A stretch of DNA of 64,000 nucleotides, from contig JAUMIR010000004.1 in NCBI GenBank assembly GCA_030847615.1, positions 224,563,501 through 224,627,500 of the forward strand, given 5' to 3'. Numbering within the stretch: position 1 is the first letter of the stretch; the number at the start of each line of letters is the position of its first letter. The DNA comes from Gambelia wislizenii (Eukaryota; Chordata; Lepidosauria; Squamata; Crotaphytidae). A model generated the notes under the pieces. That model worked only from the letters and a program-made list of their open reading frames with translations. It made no database searches and was not told the origin of the DNA. Positions 31,216 through 43,458 of the stretch are shown here, one piece after another. Both the position numbers and the translations under genes were made by a program.

Positions 31216-31744
31216 AACAAGTGTTAGCTATGATGCCACTTCTGTTGTCTCTGAGAGATCTTCCACCAGTATCAACCCCGCACCCCCCCCCAATACTGTT
31301 GCTGCCCAGTGACTGTTTGGCACATTTAGTCTGGCTCCTCAGCAAAAGCCTGCCTGACATGACCAACCCAACTAGGTGCACTACTACCAGCATCATCATC
31401 TGTTGCCTCATAGAAGCCCATAATCCCACCACCGTGGAAAGAGTTAGTAGGCAGTTCCATTGACAAGGGCAGAAATGCCATACCTGTGGAATTCAAGCAA
31501 TGTGGAGCATTTGTAGCCAAACACAGCCGCATCCATGAGAGGAGTAACAAATTAGTTTGGCTGGATCATCATGTAAGAACCTGAAGACAGGAAATCAGTG
31601 TGCAATTGACAGGAAAAGAAGACAATGGCAAGAAGTTTGATGCCTGAAAAAGTGAAAAGTCAAAGGGCCCAGAAGGTATGATAGCTCCCAGAGGATGGAG
31701 GAAAGGAGAAAGTGACAGAAAAAGAAGCAACAGCCTGGGAAGTA

Positions 31745-32000
31745 CAGTTGTCCCTTCACATATGCATATTTCACATGCACGGTTTTGTGTATTCACGGTT
31801 TGTAGCTGCTCAAACTCCAAGACCCTACCCTCCTCCTCCTCTTCCCGCCAACAGGTATCAGTAGTCCTGTTGGCAGGAGAGGAGTCTACAATACTGTAGA
31901 GTAGTACATATTTTGGGGGCAGGGCTTAATTTATTCATGTTTTTTTCACTTTCACAGTGGTGCTCCACCCCTAACTCCAGCGAATATGAAGGGACAACTG
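31745..32000. mobile_element. Tigger/mariner-like MITE, TA TSD
   Basis: 256 bp. Termini CAGTTGTCCCTTCACATAT and GAATATGAAGGGACAACTG in inversion, flanked by TA at 31743-31744 and 32001-32002. The CAGT.G.CCCTC start and the TA target are typical of Tigger-type elements. Confidence 0.85.
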
Positions 32001-32002
32001 TA

Positions 32003-34100
32003 TACATTTACTGTTGTTGCAATAAATGTGTGCAAAAAAGCACATGTTGAAGAAGGGGGGAAGAGACAGAGAGAGAGACCAGAGGGTGATAGAAGAGGCT
32101 AGGAACATCAGGCCAGAGAGGAAAAATTCACACAGGGCCTAAGAACAGAAGGCTACTTTGCAGGAGAAAGACAAAGAAAGCATGGAGACTTGGGGCTTGT
32201 AGCCAGGGAGGGAGTAAAGCCTATGGAGAATGGTAATGAATTTTGACTTTTACATAATATTTGAATTTACTTGTTCAACTGTTCATTGCTGTTCCCTTTC
32301 ACGTGTAGATTCTTAAAATAAAAGATGATCACAACAGTTGCACTTGGTTTGGAACACACCCCCTCACTGCCCATAATTGATGCTTTTCCTGAGCAAATGT
32401 GTTGCCATGCTCTTCCAAAGGGAGGGGAGGGGGAAAAAAGAAACTACACAAGATTGAGAGATGGGGGGTGGGGGAGAGACTGCATTACATTCTAGAAAAT
32501 AAGTACCAATTATAATTACTCACCCTCTTTTCTGGCTCAGAAGAGAAGTGGGGTTGCTGTTTCAAACCACCCAGCACATTTTGTCGTGATTAGAAAATAT
32601 CCTACACCTTTTACAGAGCAGTGGAAGAGACACAGGAATAATTTTTAATGCAAATGATATTGGAGGGGTAGCAGGAAGGGAGCAGATAAGCCAGTAAAAT
32701 AAAGCTTCTCTCCCCCCTCCACTTCCTTCAATTAGCCATCACATGCATTCTGAAAAAAGGGGGCTTCGTTCACATTGGTGGAAAGGTGGTTCAAATTCAT
32801 CAACATAAACAGCAAGCTGGTTACCTTTTCTTCTCCCCAACTATTTATTTAAAGACCACAGTGATAATTAGAATTGAGTTACGGGGATTTAGCAGCATTT
32901 TAAAACACTGCCTAGCTTTACTCCACTGTGTACAGTATGATGCAGAAAGGACTGTGATTTTGGTAAGTACCTTTCTCCTATAAACAGAGATGTGTGTGTG
33001 TAGATATTTTAATATGTATAAATTGCTTTTAAACCTTAGCTGAATGCATCTGTTAGAAAAGCTTAATGAGGTATCCTTTATCTTTCAGAAATAACTTGTA
33101 AATATCTGGTAGCAGATCTTTCTCTCCCCCACTCTACCTCCACAATCTAGATGAATATTTTGTAACATGTGTGAGAGAGACTTAACCTCTGTGCTCACTC
33201 TCGGCATTGCTAAAACATTTAGTGCATACCTTTCTGCATGATATTATTGAAGAGAGAGAGAGGAGCTTGATAAGCCGGAGTTGGTCACTAAAGCATTTCA
33301 TTTTGTTATTCATTACTTTGTGTTTAACTGAAATAGAACTTTTAACTCCATTGCTTTTGTGCTAAATAGTTGGAGGGAGGAGGTGCAGGCTGGTGAAAGT
33401 AAACAATTAGGCAAGTGAAAGCAATATGAGTTAATCATTGCAGCAATATTATTTTTTAAAAAGTAACTTTTAGTTTGGATGAAAGCAAGAACAGACCAGG
33501 AATGGAGCAGGGAGTAAAAGCACATTTATGGAACAAATAAATAGGCTTTTTGGAAACATTTCCTTTGGAAAGCCTGATTACAAGAGAGAGCTGGTGGTCT
33601 ACTTATCTTGAAAAGAGGGTGAGTGGGTGTAGAGAAGAAGGAAGTGTCACCTTCGGTTGCTTGGTAACATCTCCTGGCCATTCTGGTATCAGATAAAAGA
33701 AGTCCAATCCATGTTATACATTATTCATCAGAGTTCCAATCAAACAATCAAAATTATTTGCTTACACTGGCCAGATCAAAAGAACTTACTGGAAACAACA
33801 AGACCTTTCACCACTGGCAGATATCTCTTGCTACATACTTTTTGCTGTAAGTATTTTTCTGTGTTCTGTAGATGCTGAGTTGGGGGGGGGGCACCCAGAA
33901 GAATTGCCAAAGTTTTCTGAATCTTATCAGCTTACAAATATTAAAACAGTCTCACCAACAGGAATCGGATGTCTCTGTTTTGGGAGACTGTAGTGTCATC
34001 TAACAGAGTCCTTTGTTAAACACTTTAATGAATGCATGTTCCCCCCCCCCCCAAAAAAAAAATCCTGGAAGAAAATAGAAGTTTTTCATTAGCTCTTTTA
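32003..34100 (+). other. repeat-poor stretch upstream of the first PHACTR1 coding exon
   Basis: Almost free of recognisable transposons, unlike its surroundings. Homopolymer runs lie at 33881-33890 (G) and 34041-34062 (C then A). It could hold a PHACTR1 promoter or untranslated exon; nothing in it proves this. A strong splice-donor-like site lies at 32962. Confidence 0.35.
32953..32970 (+). other. splice-donor-like site, possible 5' untranslated exon end
   Basis: 'gtgattttg|gtaagtac' matches the extended donor consensus (exon G, then GTAAGT), with the break after 32962. It lies 2.2 kb upstream of the acceptor at 35200 in the right orientation. Isolated donor matches also occur by chance. Confidence 0.25.
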
Positions 34101-34110
34101 TTTTTCAATG

Positions 34111-34213
34111 CTGTGAAGGCTGGATGCCATCTCTGGGGAGTGCTCTAGTTGTATATAGCAGAAGTTGGACTAGATGACCAATGCAGTCCATTCCACCTCT
34201 ATGATTTTAAGAC
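34111..34213 (+). mobile_element. CR1-like 3' end fragment, diverged
   Basis: 'tgtgaaggctggatgccatc', 'ggactagatgacc' and 'attccacctctatgatttta' follow the order of a CR1 3' end (compare 5705-5815) with many changes. Confidence 0.6.
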
Positions 34214-34794
34214 TGCAGTAAAATCCAGGTTTGTTTATTATGTTTATTGCATTATGTATTCTAAACATAAAATACAACTGTTTTGGAGGGAAAGGAAACT
34301 TGGGAATCAGTGGATGTTAAGACAGCTCGGGGATCAGTGATAACAAATGTTCCAGTTGAATGTTGTGTGAGCAACATTCCATGCCAGATTCTGCACTGCA
34401 GCTCTCCTGCGCTGTCATTCAGGGATATACTGGCAAAGGGAGCTTGGATGAAAATCTTTGACAATTTGACAATGCTAAACACTTTCTACGGTGTTTTTAA
34501 AAGCTGGCTATTTGAAGCTGTTTTAATCCTCACCATTGTCATACTTGGGGGAGACAGTGTGGAAAAGGATCTGAATTGGCTCATCTCTATCACAAAATAA
34601 TTCTAACATAGTTAGAACGAGAGGAAAATAATGCTTCATATAACTATCATTTATTAGCCTTTGTATGGCAGGATTGTCTAGAGATCCTAGTTGCTTAGGA
34701 TAAGCATAATACTGTCAAAGGTCTACAGGTTTCAGAAAGTAGGATGCAACAGATGATGAAAAGAATGTTTGCTGTCAAATAAACAAAAAAAAAT

Positions 34795-35000
34795 GTGTGT
34801 GCCTTCAAGTCACCTGTTGACCCCATGAATTTCATAGGACTTTCTTAGACAAGGAATACTCAGAGGTGGTTTTGCCAGTTCCTTCCTCTGAAACACAGCC
34901 TACAGCACTTGGTATTCTTTGGTTGTCTCCCATCCAAGTACTAACTAGTGCTGATCCTGCTTAGCTTCCAAGATCAGACAGGATTTGGTGCCTTTAGGAC
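34795..35000 (-). mobile_element. 5S rRNA-derived SINE
   Basis: 34897-34985 is the antisense of a 5S-rRNA-like sequence: 'cctacagcacttggtattc', 'gtctcccatccaagtactaa', 'gctgatcctgcttagcttcc', 'agatcagacaggat'. On the - strand the tail continues 'ggcaaaaccacctctgagta' and 'gtgacttgaaggcacacaca', then a T-rich end on +. It lies 200 bp upstream of the PHACTR1 exon. Confidence 0.8.
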
Positions 35001-35258
35001 ATTCAGGCTCTAAACAAAAATACCAAAACACAAAATTGTGTGTGTGTCCATCTATTGACCCTTTTGTGAAAGAAACTGGGGACTAGAAAAAGAATTAGAT
35101 GCAAAATTCCTACCACTTGCCACCAAAATTACAGTGGCTTAATAACTTTGAACCTATTTAATATTTAGGATTTCTCTCACCTACCCCTTCTTTTTTTCAG
35201 GAAGCTGACTACATCACTTTAAGAAACCAAGGGAAATTGACCACAAAAGTCCTCCAAA

Positions 35259-35337
35259 ATGGATAGTCCTTTCAAGATGGATTATCTGTTAGATGTTGAT
35301 TCTGCCTACAGGCTGTTTTACAGCCAAGGAGCACAAG
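35259..35337 (+). CDS. PHACTR1: PHACTR1 first coding exon (partial CDS)
   Basis: PHACTR1 binds actin through RPEL motifs and protein phosphatase 1 through its C-terminus. It regulates actin dynamics in neurons and endothelium. This exon runs 35201-35337: acceptor 'tttttttcag' at 35191-35200, donor 'cacaag|gtaata' after 35337. The start is the ATG at 35259 in good context (caaaATGg). An in-frame stop at 35238-35240 shows that the upstream part of the exon is untranslated. The 26 codons plus one base read 'MDSPFKMDYLLDVDSAYR' then 'LFYSQGAQ'. This matches the known PHACTR1 N-terminus, which ends in the same 'FYSQGAQ'. Mammalian forms, as I remember them, carry the 'LDVESA' unit twice; here there is one. 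The exon ends in phase 1 and joins 50216. A recognisable non-coding exon upstream is implied by the acceptor but is not identified. Confidence 0.92.
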
Positions 35338-36009
35338 GTAATATCATTTAAGAAAGTGGTGGTGGCTGTTTTAACATGTTAAGATACAGAAGGTAAGGGC
35401 ACTGTTGCCCTCTGGTGGAAGAGGCATAAGGGAGAAATGACAGCTGGTTTTTCATGTATACATTGGGAAATGGAGAGGTATATGGGTAAGGCAATGTAAT
35501 GTCCCTTAATTATAAAAAGCAGCATTTTCACCTGCAGCAATCACTTGTGGTAAAAGAGTAATGTTTGGTGCCTGGAACCACTTCCAGCTATAGGACAGCA
35601 GGTTAGCTAATGTCTTTCCAAAGGAGAAAGCCCCTTATAGAGAATAAGAATATCAAAAAATAAGAATTTAATTCATGGCTTACTTTATCCAGGTGAAAAG
35701 AGATGAGGAAGTCATTTTAATTGTTAAATGTTAGTTGTTTAAGTATGTGATTAAGTTTGAATAATGTGACTGTGTTTGTGTTTTAATTATTATATAAAGA
35801 ATAAAAATTTCATTAAAAAAACTAAACAAAGTAGAATGTCAACCCTCAGAAGAAAGCAAGGTGGTCTTACAGAGTCTAGAAGGAATTTGAAGTCACTCAT
35901 ATACCCTGGCCAAAAAGCCAGGTAAACTTATATGAGTGTGGCTGCAATCAATAAACCTGTTAGAGAGAAAAAAACCAAACTATACATTACGTTATTTATT
36001 TTTTTCATG

Positions 36010-36225
36010 TATGCCACCTGTTCTTCAGATAGTTCAAGGGAGGAGATATTGTCCCTCCCTCTCCCAGATTTTATTCTCCTAATAACCCTGCAAGGGTACA
36101 TTAAGATGATAAACAGTGACTGGTCCAAAGTCCCCCAGTTAGCATTATGGCTGAGCAGAGATTTGAAGACAGACCTTGGCAGTCCTAGACCAATATTCTA
36201 ACCACAATACCACATTGGTTCTCTC
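36010..36225 (-). mobile_element. MIR-like SINE
   Basis: On +: 'aataaccctgcaaggg', 'gtgactggtccaaagtcccc', 'ggctgagcagagatttgaag', 'cctagaccaatattctaacc', 'acaataccac'. This is the antisense of a MIR-type SINE with degenerate B box (- strand 'cttcaaatctctgc') and is strongly diverged. Confidence 0.6.
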
Positions 36226-37087
36226 TAGGATTAGAACTCCCATCTAATTTCTCAAGGTTGTAGACTACCATGGAGAGTTAACTTCTCACAATCCCTCCAC
36301 ACACACATACACACACACTTCTCCAGTTGCTTTTAACACATTTAAGCAATGAAAAATCATGGATCTCCCAGTGTGACATCTAGTTTGGCCCTATACCCCT
36401 TTGCTTCCAAGAAGCTGTGTGAAATGTTTGGTGACGGCAGAGGAAACATGGAACTGTTTTTCCTACACCAAACTCAGAATTCTGTTGGGATGTCAGGCTT
36501 TCATCCTCAGTGGTAGAAGAGGGGAACAGTGTCTTCAGAAGGCCTGAGCCTTTAAAAAGGCTTCGGGGGAATAATAGGGAAAATTAAGACTGCATGGAGA
36601 AAGGTATTTTTGTAGCTATCTATTGCATTGCTCAACATTACTCAAGTTGGAGTTCTGTAATTGGACTATAAACTGCCACCAACCTTTTGGCTAGGGATAG
36701 TGAGAGTTGTAGTATGATATACTTAAGAGTGTACTTCTCAGGCTGGGGAAGACCGGCATAGATTTTTCTCTTATTGTGGTGCATCTACAAAAAGGCATAT
36801 GGCTCCTGGCATTCACTGTTAATGCATGGCATGGGCCTTCTTTCCCTCCAACTCACCACTGGCCATTAAAAAAATATAATTGGACCTCAGGGCAAAAGCA
36901 TTTGGGATATAACATTAAGCTTTGAATGAAATAGTAAATGGGCTGTGCATCACAAAGTGGTACCATTTTATTGATAGTTTGTGCCTTAATGAATATTTTT
37001 CTATTGAAAAGGAGATCAGATTACATATAAAAAACTTCCTGTTGCATTTTGATGTCCTCTCAGGACACTGGCTGGAAATGGAGTGGT

Positions 37088-37124
37088 ATCTTCATTTGCG
37101 AAGAAAAGCCAGAGAGAGAGAGAC
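37088..37124 (+). mobile_element. short tail of the zinc-finger LINE
   Basis: 'tcttcatttgcgaagaaaag' + 'ccagagagagagag' matches the last 35 bp of the elements at 5833-5979 and 63755-63957. Only the extreme 3' end was integrated or retained. Confidence 0.75.
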
Positions 37125-38175
37125 ACTATAAGATGGGGAAGTAGAAGGAAAAGGCTTTGCCTCAGTAATTCATTACCCTACCCACTATCGAGTCCTTCAA
37201 GAAGTGCTTACAACCCATTTCTAGGCATGTATATTGATAGTAAGAGCCAAACTCTGCATTGCATTAAACATATGCATTAGGATTGGGACTATATAGGGAG
37301 GGGAGTAGCAGTGTTAACTCTTCCTTTGCTGTGATCCAGAAGGGGAAAAGATCCCCACTGAATTCAGTGAAGCTTATTTCTGAGAAAACGTGTTCAGGAT
37401 TGCATCATTAGTCTATATTTACCTTCTTCTAGCTTCCCCATCCCACAGCATAGTTACACTTCCCACACTACCGACCACAAAGAACTTCCATCAGTTTAAG
37501 CAGGAGACCAAAATGGTAGAGCTGGCAAGAACAGAATAGTCCTCTAGCTTTGAGTGGATCACATAATTGTCCTCTGTTCTTTGAGCTTCCCTTTCCAGAG
37601 GAAGCTACAAAATCCCTTAATAGATTAATTGAAAATTGTATACACCCTTCACCATCTGTGGTTCTTGGCAGAAGTAATGTTAATTCATCACTATTAATCC
37701 ATTCAGACTTTGGGAAGGGAACAGGGTAGCACTTTTATGGAGGTGCTGATGTTTACTTTACTAATTTAATTCCATGCAACTATAATATTGAATTAGTATG
37801 TTGATATTATAGTATTTTGTAATAAAGATAGATCTGAAGGAAACAACTGTAATGTGGACTTATCTTTTTTCAGCATGAAAAATCGGTAGACTTTATGCTT
37901 TCTCTAGTGTAGCTTCCTAAGCATGGTTATAAATAAGTTGATCAGGAAGTCAAAGTTTTGATGCACACAAAATGATTGAAAGCATGAATTCTTGTTATGC
38001 ATACTCTATACCATACAAATCACTATAAGATTTCCTAACGCCCAGTTTGATATTTGATTGCTTAAAAAAAGTCATGAACCAAGCAATAGTTCCTCAATAT
38101 TTTGCAGCTCGTCTCAGTCACAGAGTTCTAATCTCGCCTGTATAACTTTAACGTGGTTAGAATGGGAATAAATAT

Positions 38176-38389
38176 TTCTGCAGCTACACTGCAGAAATAA
38201 TGCAGTTTGACCCCACTTTAACTATCATGGCTACATCCTATAGAATCCTGGGATTTGTAGTTTGTTGTGGCACCAGAGTGCTCTGACAGAGAAGACTAAA
38301 TGTTTCACAAATTTACAGATTCCACAGCATTGAGCCATGGCAGTTAAAGCAGGGTCAAACTGCATTATTTCTGCAGTGTAAGAGCAGTC
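38176..38389. mobile_element. palindromic MITE (acactgcagaaataatgcag family)
   Basis: Arms 'tacactgcagaaataatgca' + 'gtttgacccc' ... inverted as 'aaactgcattatttctgcag' + 'tgta'. Inside are 'ggatttgtagtttgttgtgg' and 'agccatggcagttaaagcag'. It is the same family as 43459-43682. The 3-bp duplication is blurred (TAT/TAG). Confidence 0.8.
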
Positions 38390-39669
38390 TAGGAAATTTA
38401 GTCCACAGCCACAAGCCATTCTGATATGGGGGTGCTAGTTAAAGAATGAACAGATGCTAGATCACCCTTAAGTGGTCCTGGACCTCTGAAATGCATGCAC
38501 AGCACTCAATAACACACGAAGTGCTAGAGAAGTTTTAAAAGGATGGTGGTATTAATACGGTATTGAGTATAGTTTGAATCTATATTTGTGTCAGATAGTA
38601 GAGTCTTCTGATGGCAATGTGGATGGTGTCAAGAATGCTAGATAATATCATTTAGCAAACTGGCCTAATTTGGGGGTGGGACAGACTAATATATACAACA
38701 CAGCATCTTCAAGGTTTGCAGTTCAAAAACTGCATACAAAAATGTGTGTATTAGGGACAGGTGTACAAAATGCATATATTATAGAAAGTTGCATATGAAA
38801 ATAAATGTTGGTTTTTCATGCATTTTTAAATGGACAGAATGGATTTATGATGGGATACATGTAAAACTGACATGGCCTGGCAACAGACTAATACATCCCT
38901 AGACTACATCACTACAGGGGGAATCACACCTTTGAATGTTTCTGTGTGTGTCTTTAAAAAAATCGTGCTGCAACTGCATAGATAGCCAGGGGCTTGTCTA
39001 TACAAAGAAAAAAGAAAAAAAAACTGGAGTGCCTCACAGTAATGGCATTTCACAGCAGCAGTGGCTTGTCTTAATGGGCGTTTTTGCCTCCATAAGCCCC
39101 CACAAGGTGCACTAGAGCAATTTTTCAATTTAACATGAAAACAAAACAAAAACTACACCATTTTATTGCGTTAGTGATCGCTCGCTAAGATGAAAACCCA
39201 ACATGGCAGCAGCAGGTACTTGCCCTATTAGGAAGTCCCACCCCCCACACTCACATAGCCAATCAGCTTTGTGCTTCCTCTCCCATGGGAAAGCTATTCA
39301 TATTGAATCACTTCTCCCAACAAGCAGGAATGCACATTCCCCGTGCTGTTTTTCAAAACTCTGGGGAAAGCTGCAAAGGTTTTTCCTGTGGATTTTTTTG
39401 TCATTTTGGGCCCCCCTCCTTCCGAATACAGTGGATTTATGTGGGATCCCATTTAGACAACTCATATTCCCAGCAAATTCCATGAGGGTTGTTTTTACCA
39501 TTTAGACAACCTCCAGATTAGAAACTTTTCCCACTGCTATGATACTTGGAGGAAATTTCTGCTTTTGTCATGATTGTTTTATATAAGAGTGTATAGTATC
39601 CCCATCTGCGTATTGTGCTGCATGTGAATATCTACCTTATCAAAAGAAGGGTGGTCTGGTAGGAAAATG

Positions 39670-39780
39670 TATCAATTGGTAAAAACAACAAAGGATTCTG
39701 TGACACCTTAAAGGCAAACACAGACACCACAGCAGGACTGGAGCTTACATCAGGAGATGCTTGAAGTATTAGCTGGAATT
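39670..39780 (-). mobile_element. Penelope-like element 3' end, degraded
   Basis: On the - strand: 'catctcctgatgtaagctcc', 'agtcctgctgtggtg', then 'gcctttaaggtgtcacagaa' and 'tcctttgttgttttt'. The order equals that at 45357-45450. A former hammerhead-like core (CTGATGT) is no longer complete. Confidence 0.45.
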
Positions 39781-39800
39781 TCAGGTATATAAACAGTATA

Positions 39801-40128
39801 CAGTTGGCCCTCAACTTTCACAGGGGTTGGGCTGCAGGATCCCTGTGAAAGTGGGAAAACTGCAAATATAGGCCCATGTGGGATTGGTTCTGGAACCCTT
39901 AGTATATAGTAATTTTCACATATAATTGTGAACACTTTTTTTTACCTGCAAGAACACCTCTCTAGGCACTTCTAGGCCCTGCAATATGCTAGAGGATCTA
40001 GAAATGCCTAGAGAGAACATATTTTTTTCAGTTGCATATAGGGCAGCAGTAGAGGCAGTGGAAAACCTAGAAATCTGCAAATAATCAAATCCGCGAAAGT
40101 TTAACTCGCAAATATGGAGAGATGACTA
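39801..40128. mobile_element. Tigger/mariner-like MITE, TA TSD
   Basis: 328 bp. Left CAGTTGGCCCTC, right GGAGAGATGACTA (inverted: TAGTCATCTCTCC), flanked by TA. Sub-terminal 'gaaagtgggaaaactgcaaa' pairs loosely with 'tctgcaaataatcaaatccg'. Related to 31745-32000. Confidence 0.7.
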
Positions 40129-41952
40129 TACAAGGCTGGAAGATACTACTGCAGATTGCAGTGGAAATTCAAAGCAGAAAATACTGACAATGAGAATTAT
40201 GATATGAAACGCTAGCTATTCACAAAACCATAGCTGATAACATGAGCAATCTTACACTGGGCAAGCTACTTAACACATGTAGAAAAACACTCCATTATCC
40301 TGATTCAAAACTCTGGTGATAAACTTGAACTTCCTAATGAATTGTAACTCAGCAGTTTCCTTCTCTTCCTCCCTCCCTCCAAACTCTTTCTTCCTCTTTC
40401 TTTGCTCCACAACAGCAACTTTAAGGTCAGTGTCAGCATGTCCTGGGAGGTTGAAATATTCTCCCACTAAGTTTTTTTTTAATGTTTCTATTTCTGATGT
40501 CAGATTTTTGTCCGTTTAATATTCTGTGTAGAGATTGGCCTGCTTGCCCTATGGAGAAGAGCACTACTGATAGAAGAAAGCATTTATCTTCATCTCCATC
40601 TCTTTGCACCAGCAGGTGGCATAGCAGAGAAAACTTACTACATTTCCAGCTCCTTAACATGCACATTTTAAAAAAATAAGACCAATGGCCAGTTAAAATG
40701 TTGAACATCTTGTTCTAAACTAATTAATCAATTCATTTTTTAAAAAAAGGATTGGATCCTCTCAATATTACAATAGTTTGTGAATGTTTAAAATTGCCTA
40801 AATAAAACAGGGATCACGCTCCCATGTGAATTTTTTTTTTCACCTGTCTAGACTCCGTCTAAATCCCTCTTCAGAATTGTCCCTGAGAGATCAGTAGGCA
40901 TCGGACAGTTTTGTCCCTGAAAAAAACTGATGGATAAAAGAGAAAATAGAAGGATAATATAGATATACTGTATATGTTCTTATAGATTCACAAAAAAATT
41001 AGTAAGTGGATCAGCTTGTCAGCTTCTGTCAGGAATTCTTGTAAGAAAAACAATGGTGACTTAACACTAGTGCCAGTGCATGGATTGGCATATGTAAGGC
41101 ACAGCATCACTTGAAGGCAAAGGCTGGTGTCAGCAATATTAAAATCCAGTTTGAGTTTCTCAAAATAGTTCTGTAAGGGCACACCTGTACACATAACAGT
41201 ATGCACAAACTGGTTTGTGAACCTTGCCCACTCCTCCCACAGCTACAAGCGAGTAGGTGATCTGAACCTAACGGTCACCCTCTCCTTTCTAGTGGCTAAT
41301 TCCTGTGGAGTGATTAAGAGTTTTCCTGCAGTGGCTACAGTGCCAGCCTTGCCCTCGTGCCTACTCTATGATTACAAAACTTCACAAAAATGAATCATGG
41401 AATGATATTATTCAGTCTGTTAGCATGGGAAGGAGTTAAGGAGTAAGCAGCACCCCTCTGTTCCCACAAAACCTTTCCCAGGAGCATTAGAATGTGAGTT
41501 GGGGTCAACCCTTTTGGATCCAGTGTCCCAATCTTTGGGATAGTGAGGTCCATATTACCAGAATGTTAACCCATGCAATTGATTGAAGGCCAACAGAAGA
41601 TCAACAAATGGCATTCCTGATTATAGCAACATGACTTTGTCTGACTGTAGATCAGTATTCCTTTACCTCTCATTTAGTGTGCATCTTCTCCATAGCCATG
41701 GTTTTTATGGAATGTTACAGAATGTGTCCATACATCACTATCTTTAAATTTTCTGCTACCACATCACAGTATAACCAATATATCCCTTTCTCATTCAGAC
41801 ATTTTTCTATTTCCCAAAAGTAAACAAGATAAGGATAATTGTTTTGTTGCTGTTCTCATGTGAAATACTGCTGAAAAGTGGCAGCTGTAGCCAAGAATGA
41901 TTAAGATGAAACACATGGATTTTTAAAGGTATAAACTGGCCCGAAGAGCCAA

Positions 41953-42945
41953 TAAGATGTAGTGGTTTGAGTGTTGGGCTAGGACTCTGGGAAACCAGGG
42001 TTTGAATCCCCTATTAGTCATAGAAGCCCACTGAGTGACCTTGGGCAAGTCACATTGCCTCGAAAATGTGGTACATGCACTGGTAACCTCCCATCTGGAT
42101 TTCTGTAATGCTTGACTCGGAAACTTCAACTAGTTCAGAACATGGCAACCAGGTTGATTTCTGGTGTTTCCAGAAGAGAGCATATAACACCTGTGCTAAA
42201 AGCTCTCCACTGGCTGCCTATTAGTTTCCGGGCACAGTACAAGGTGTTGGTTATGACCTTTAAAGCCCTACATGGCTTGGGTCCAACTTATCTCCGGGAC
42301 CGCCTCCTTCCGTACGACCCTCCCCGTGCACTTCAGTCCTCTGGGACGAATCTGTTACAGCCTATGAAAACAAGGCTGTCGATGAAAACAAGGCTGCCTT
42401 GAAAACAAGGCTGCCTTCTCTGCTGCCGCTCCCAGATTATGGAATGGCCTGCCGGATGAGATCCGTCTTATTACCACCTTAGACAGCTTTCAAAAAGCTG
42501 TCAAGACGGATCTTTTCCAGCAGGCCTTTCCTGAAAAACTATCCTGGCCCAAGACTCGGCTGTCCTTTCTGAGCTGCAATCAGATTTTTTTTAAACTATT
42601 GTATGTTTTAATTTTTTTCTTTCTAATTTATATATTTTTAATTATTGTATGTTTTTAATCTTTTATAATTTAATATTATTTTAAGGGGTGGGTGGGCTAG
42701 GGTACTGTGACTATGGAGTTTTTATATTGTAAGCCACCCCGATTGCGTTGCAGAGGGGTGGGATAGAAATAAAATATTATTATCATTATCATTATCATTA
42801 TTATTGAGAAAGGCAATGGCAAACTCCCTCTGAAGAAATCTTGCAAAGAAAACTCTAGGGTAGGGTTGCCATAAGTCAGAGTCAACTCAAATGCACTTAA
42901 CAATAATAACATAACAATAAAAATAACAACAAAGTGGCCCTCCAT
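41953..42945 (+). mobile_element. tRNA-derived SINE split by an L2-like LINE
   Basis: The left part 41953-42065 has the tRNA-like head ('gtagtggtttgagtgttggg', B box 'gggtttgaatcc', 'gtgaccttgggcaagtcac'). The right part 42805-42945 resumes with 'gagaaaggcaatggcaaact' and ends 'gccataagtcagagtcaact'. Together they give the order of the complete SINE at 18967-19200. An L2-like 3' end occupies the gap. Confidence 0.85.
42066..42804 (+). mobile_element. L2-like LINE 3' fragment
   Basis: The reading frame 42097-42402 gives the C-terminal part of an L2-clade protein: 'KLQLVQNMATRLISGVSRRE', 'ITPVLKALHWLPISFRAQYK', 'LVMTFKALHGLGPTYLRDRL'. The 3' end has 'taagccaccccgattgcgtt', 'gggatagaaataaaatatta' and an (ATT)n tail. 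Three tandem copies of 'gaaaacaaggctg' (42365-42412) disturb the frame. 5'-truncated and not functional. Confidence 0.85.
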
Positions 42946-43458
42946 GTGATATACACTGGCACATTGTACATATCTGTGCTGAGCTAGCTATAAGGAAGAA
43001 TTGTGTCATTTTTAATAACAGTTCCTTTCAATAAGTTAAAGGAGCTGCTGGAAGAAGAGGAATAGCTTTCCCTACTCAGAAACCAGTTTCTACAGACTAC
43101 TATTATATATTGACAACATACTGATGATGAGTTGGGTCATTGCCATATCATCCATTTTCATATTCTTTTTAGACAAATGAAGTTACTCCTGTTTTGTGGA
43201 CAGATGACTTTTACTGAAAAAGAACATTATATTCCATTAAGTGACTCAGACCAGAAGTAGAGGAACCTTTAGCCCTCCAAATGTTTTGGGTTACAATTCC
43301 CACATTTCTTAAGCTAGAACTCCAAGCAGGAGGAAACAGAGGAGCTGAGAAATGATTTCTTGAAGGAAATGTTTTTGGGGCTTGAACAGGAGCTGTATTA
43401 TGATCCCAGCAATGATCACAACAGCAGATGTATTATGATCCCAGCAATGAAAGATTGT

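Noticed and set aside
36922..37280. Short frames around 36922-37280 as exons
   Set aside because: No splice signals in phase and no recognised peptide; part is the tail of the zinc-finger LINE.
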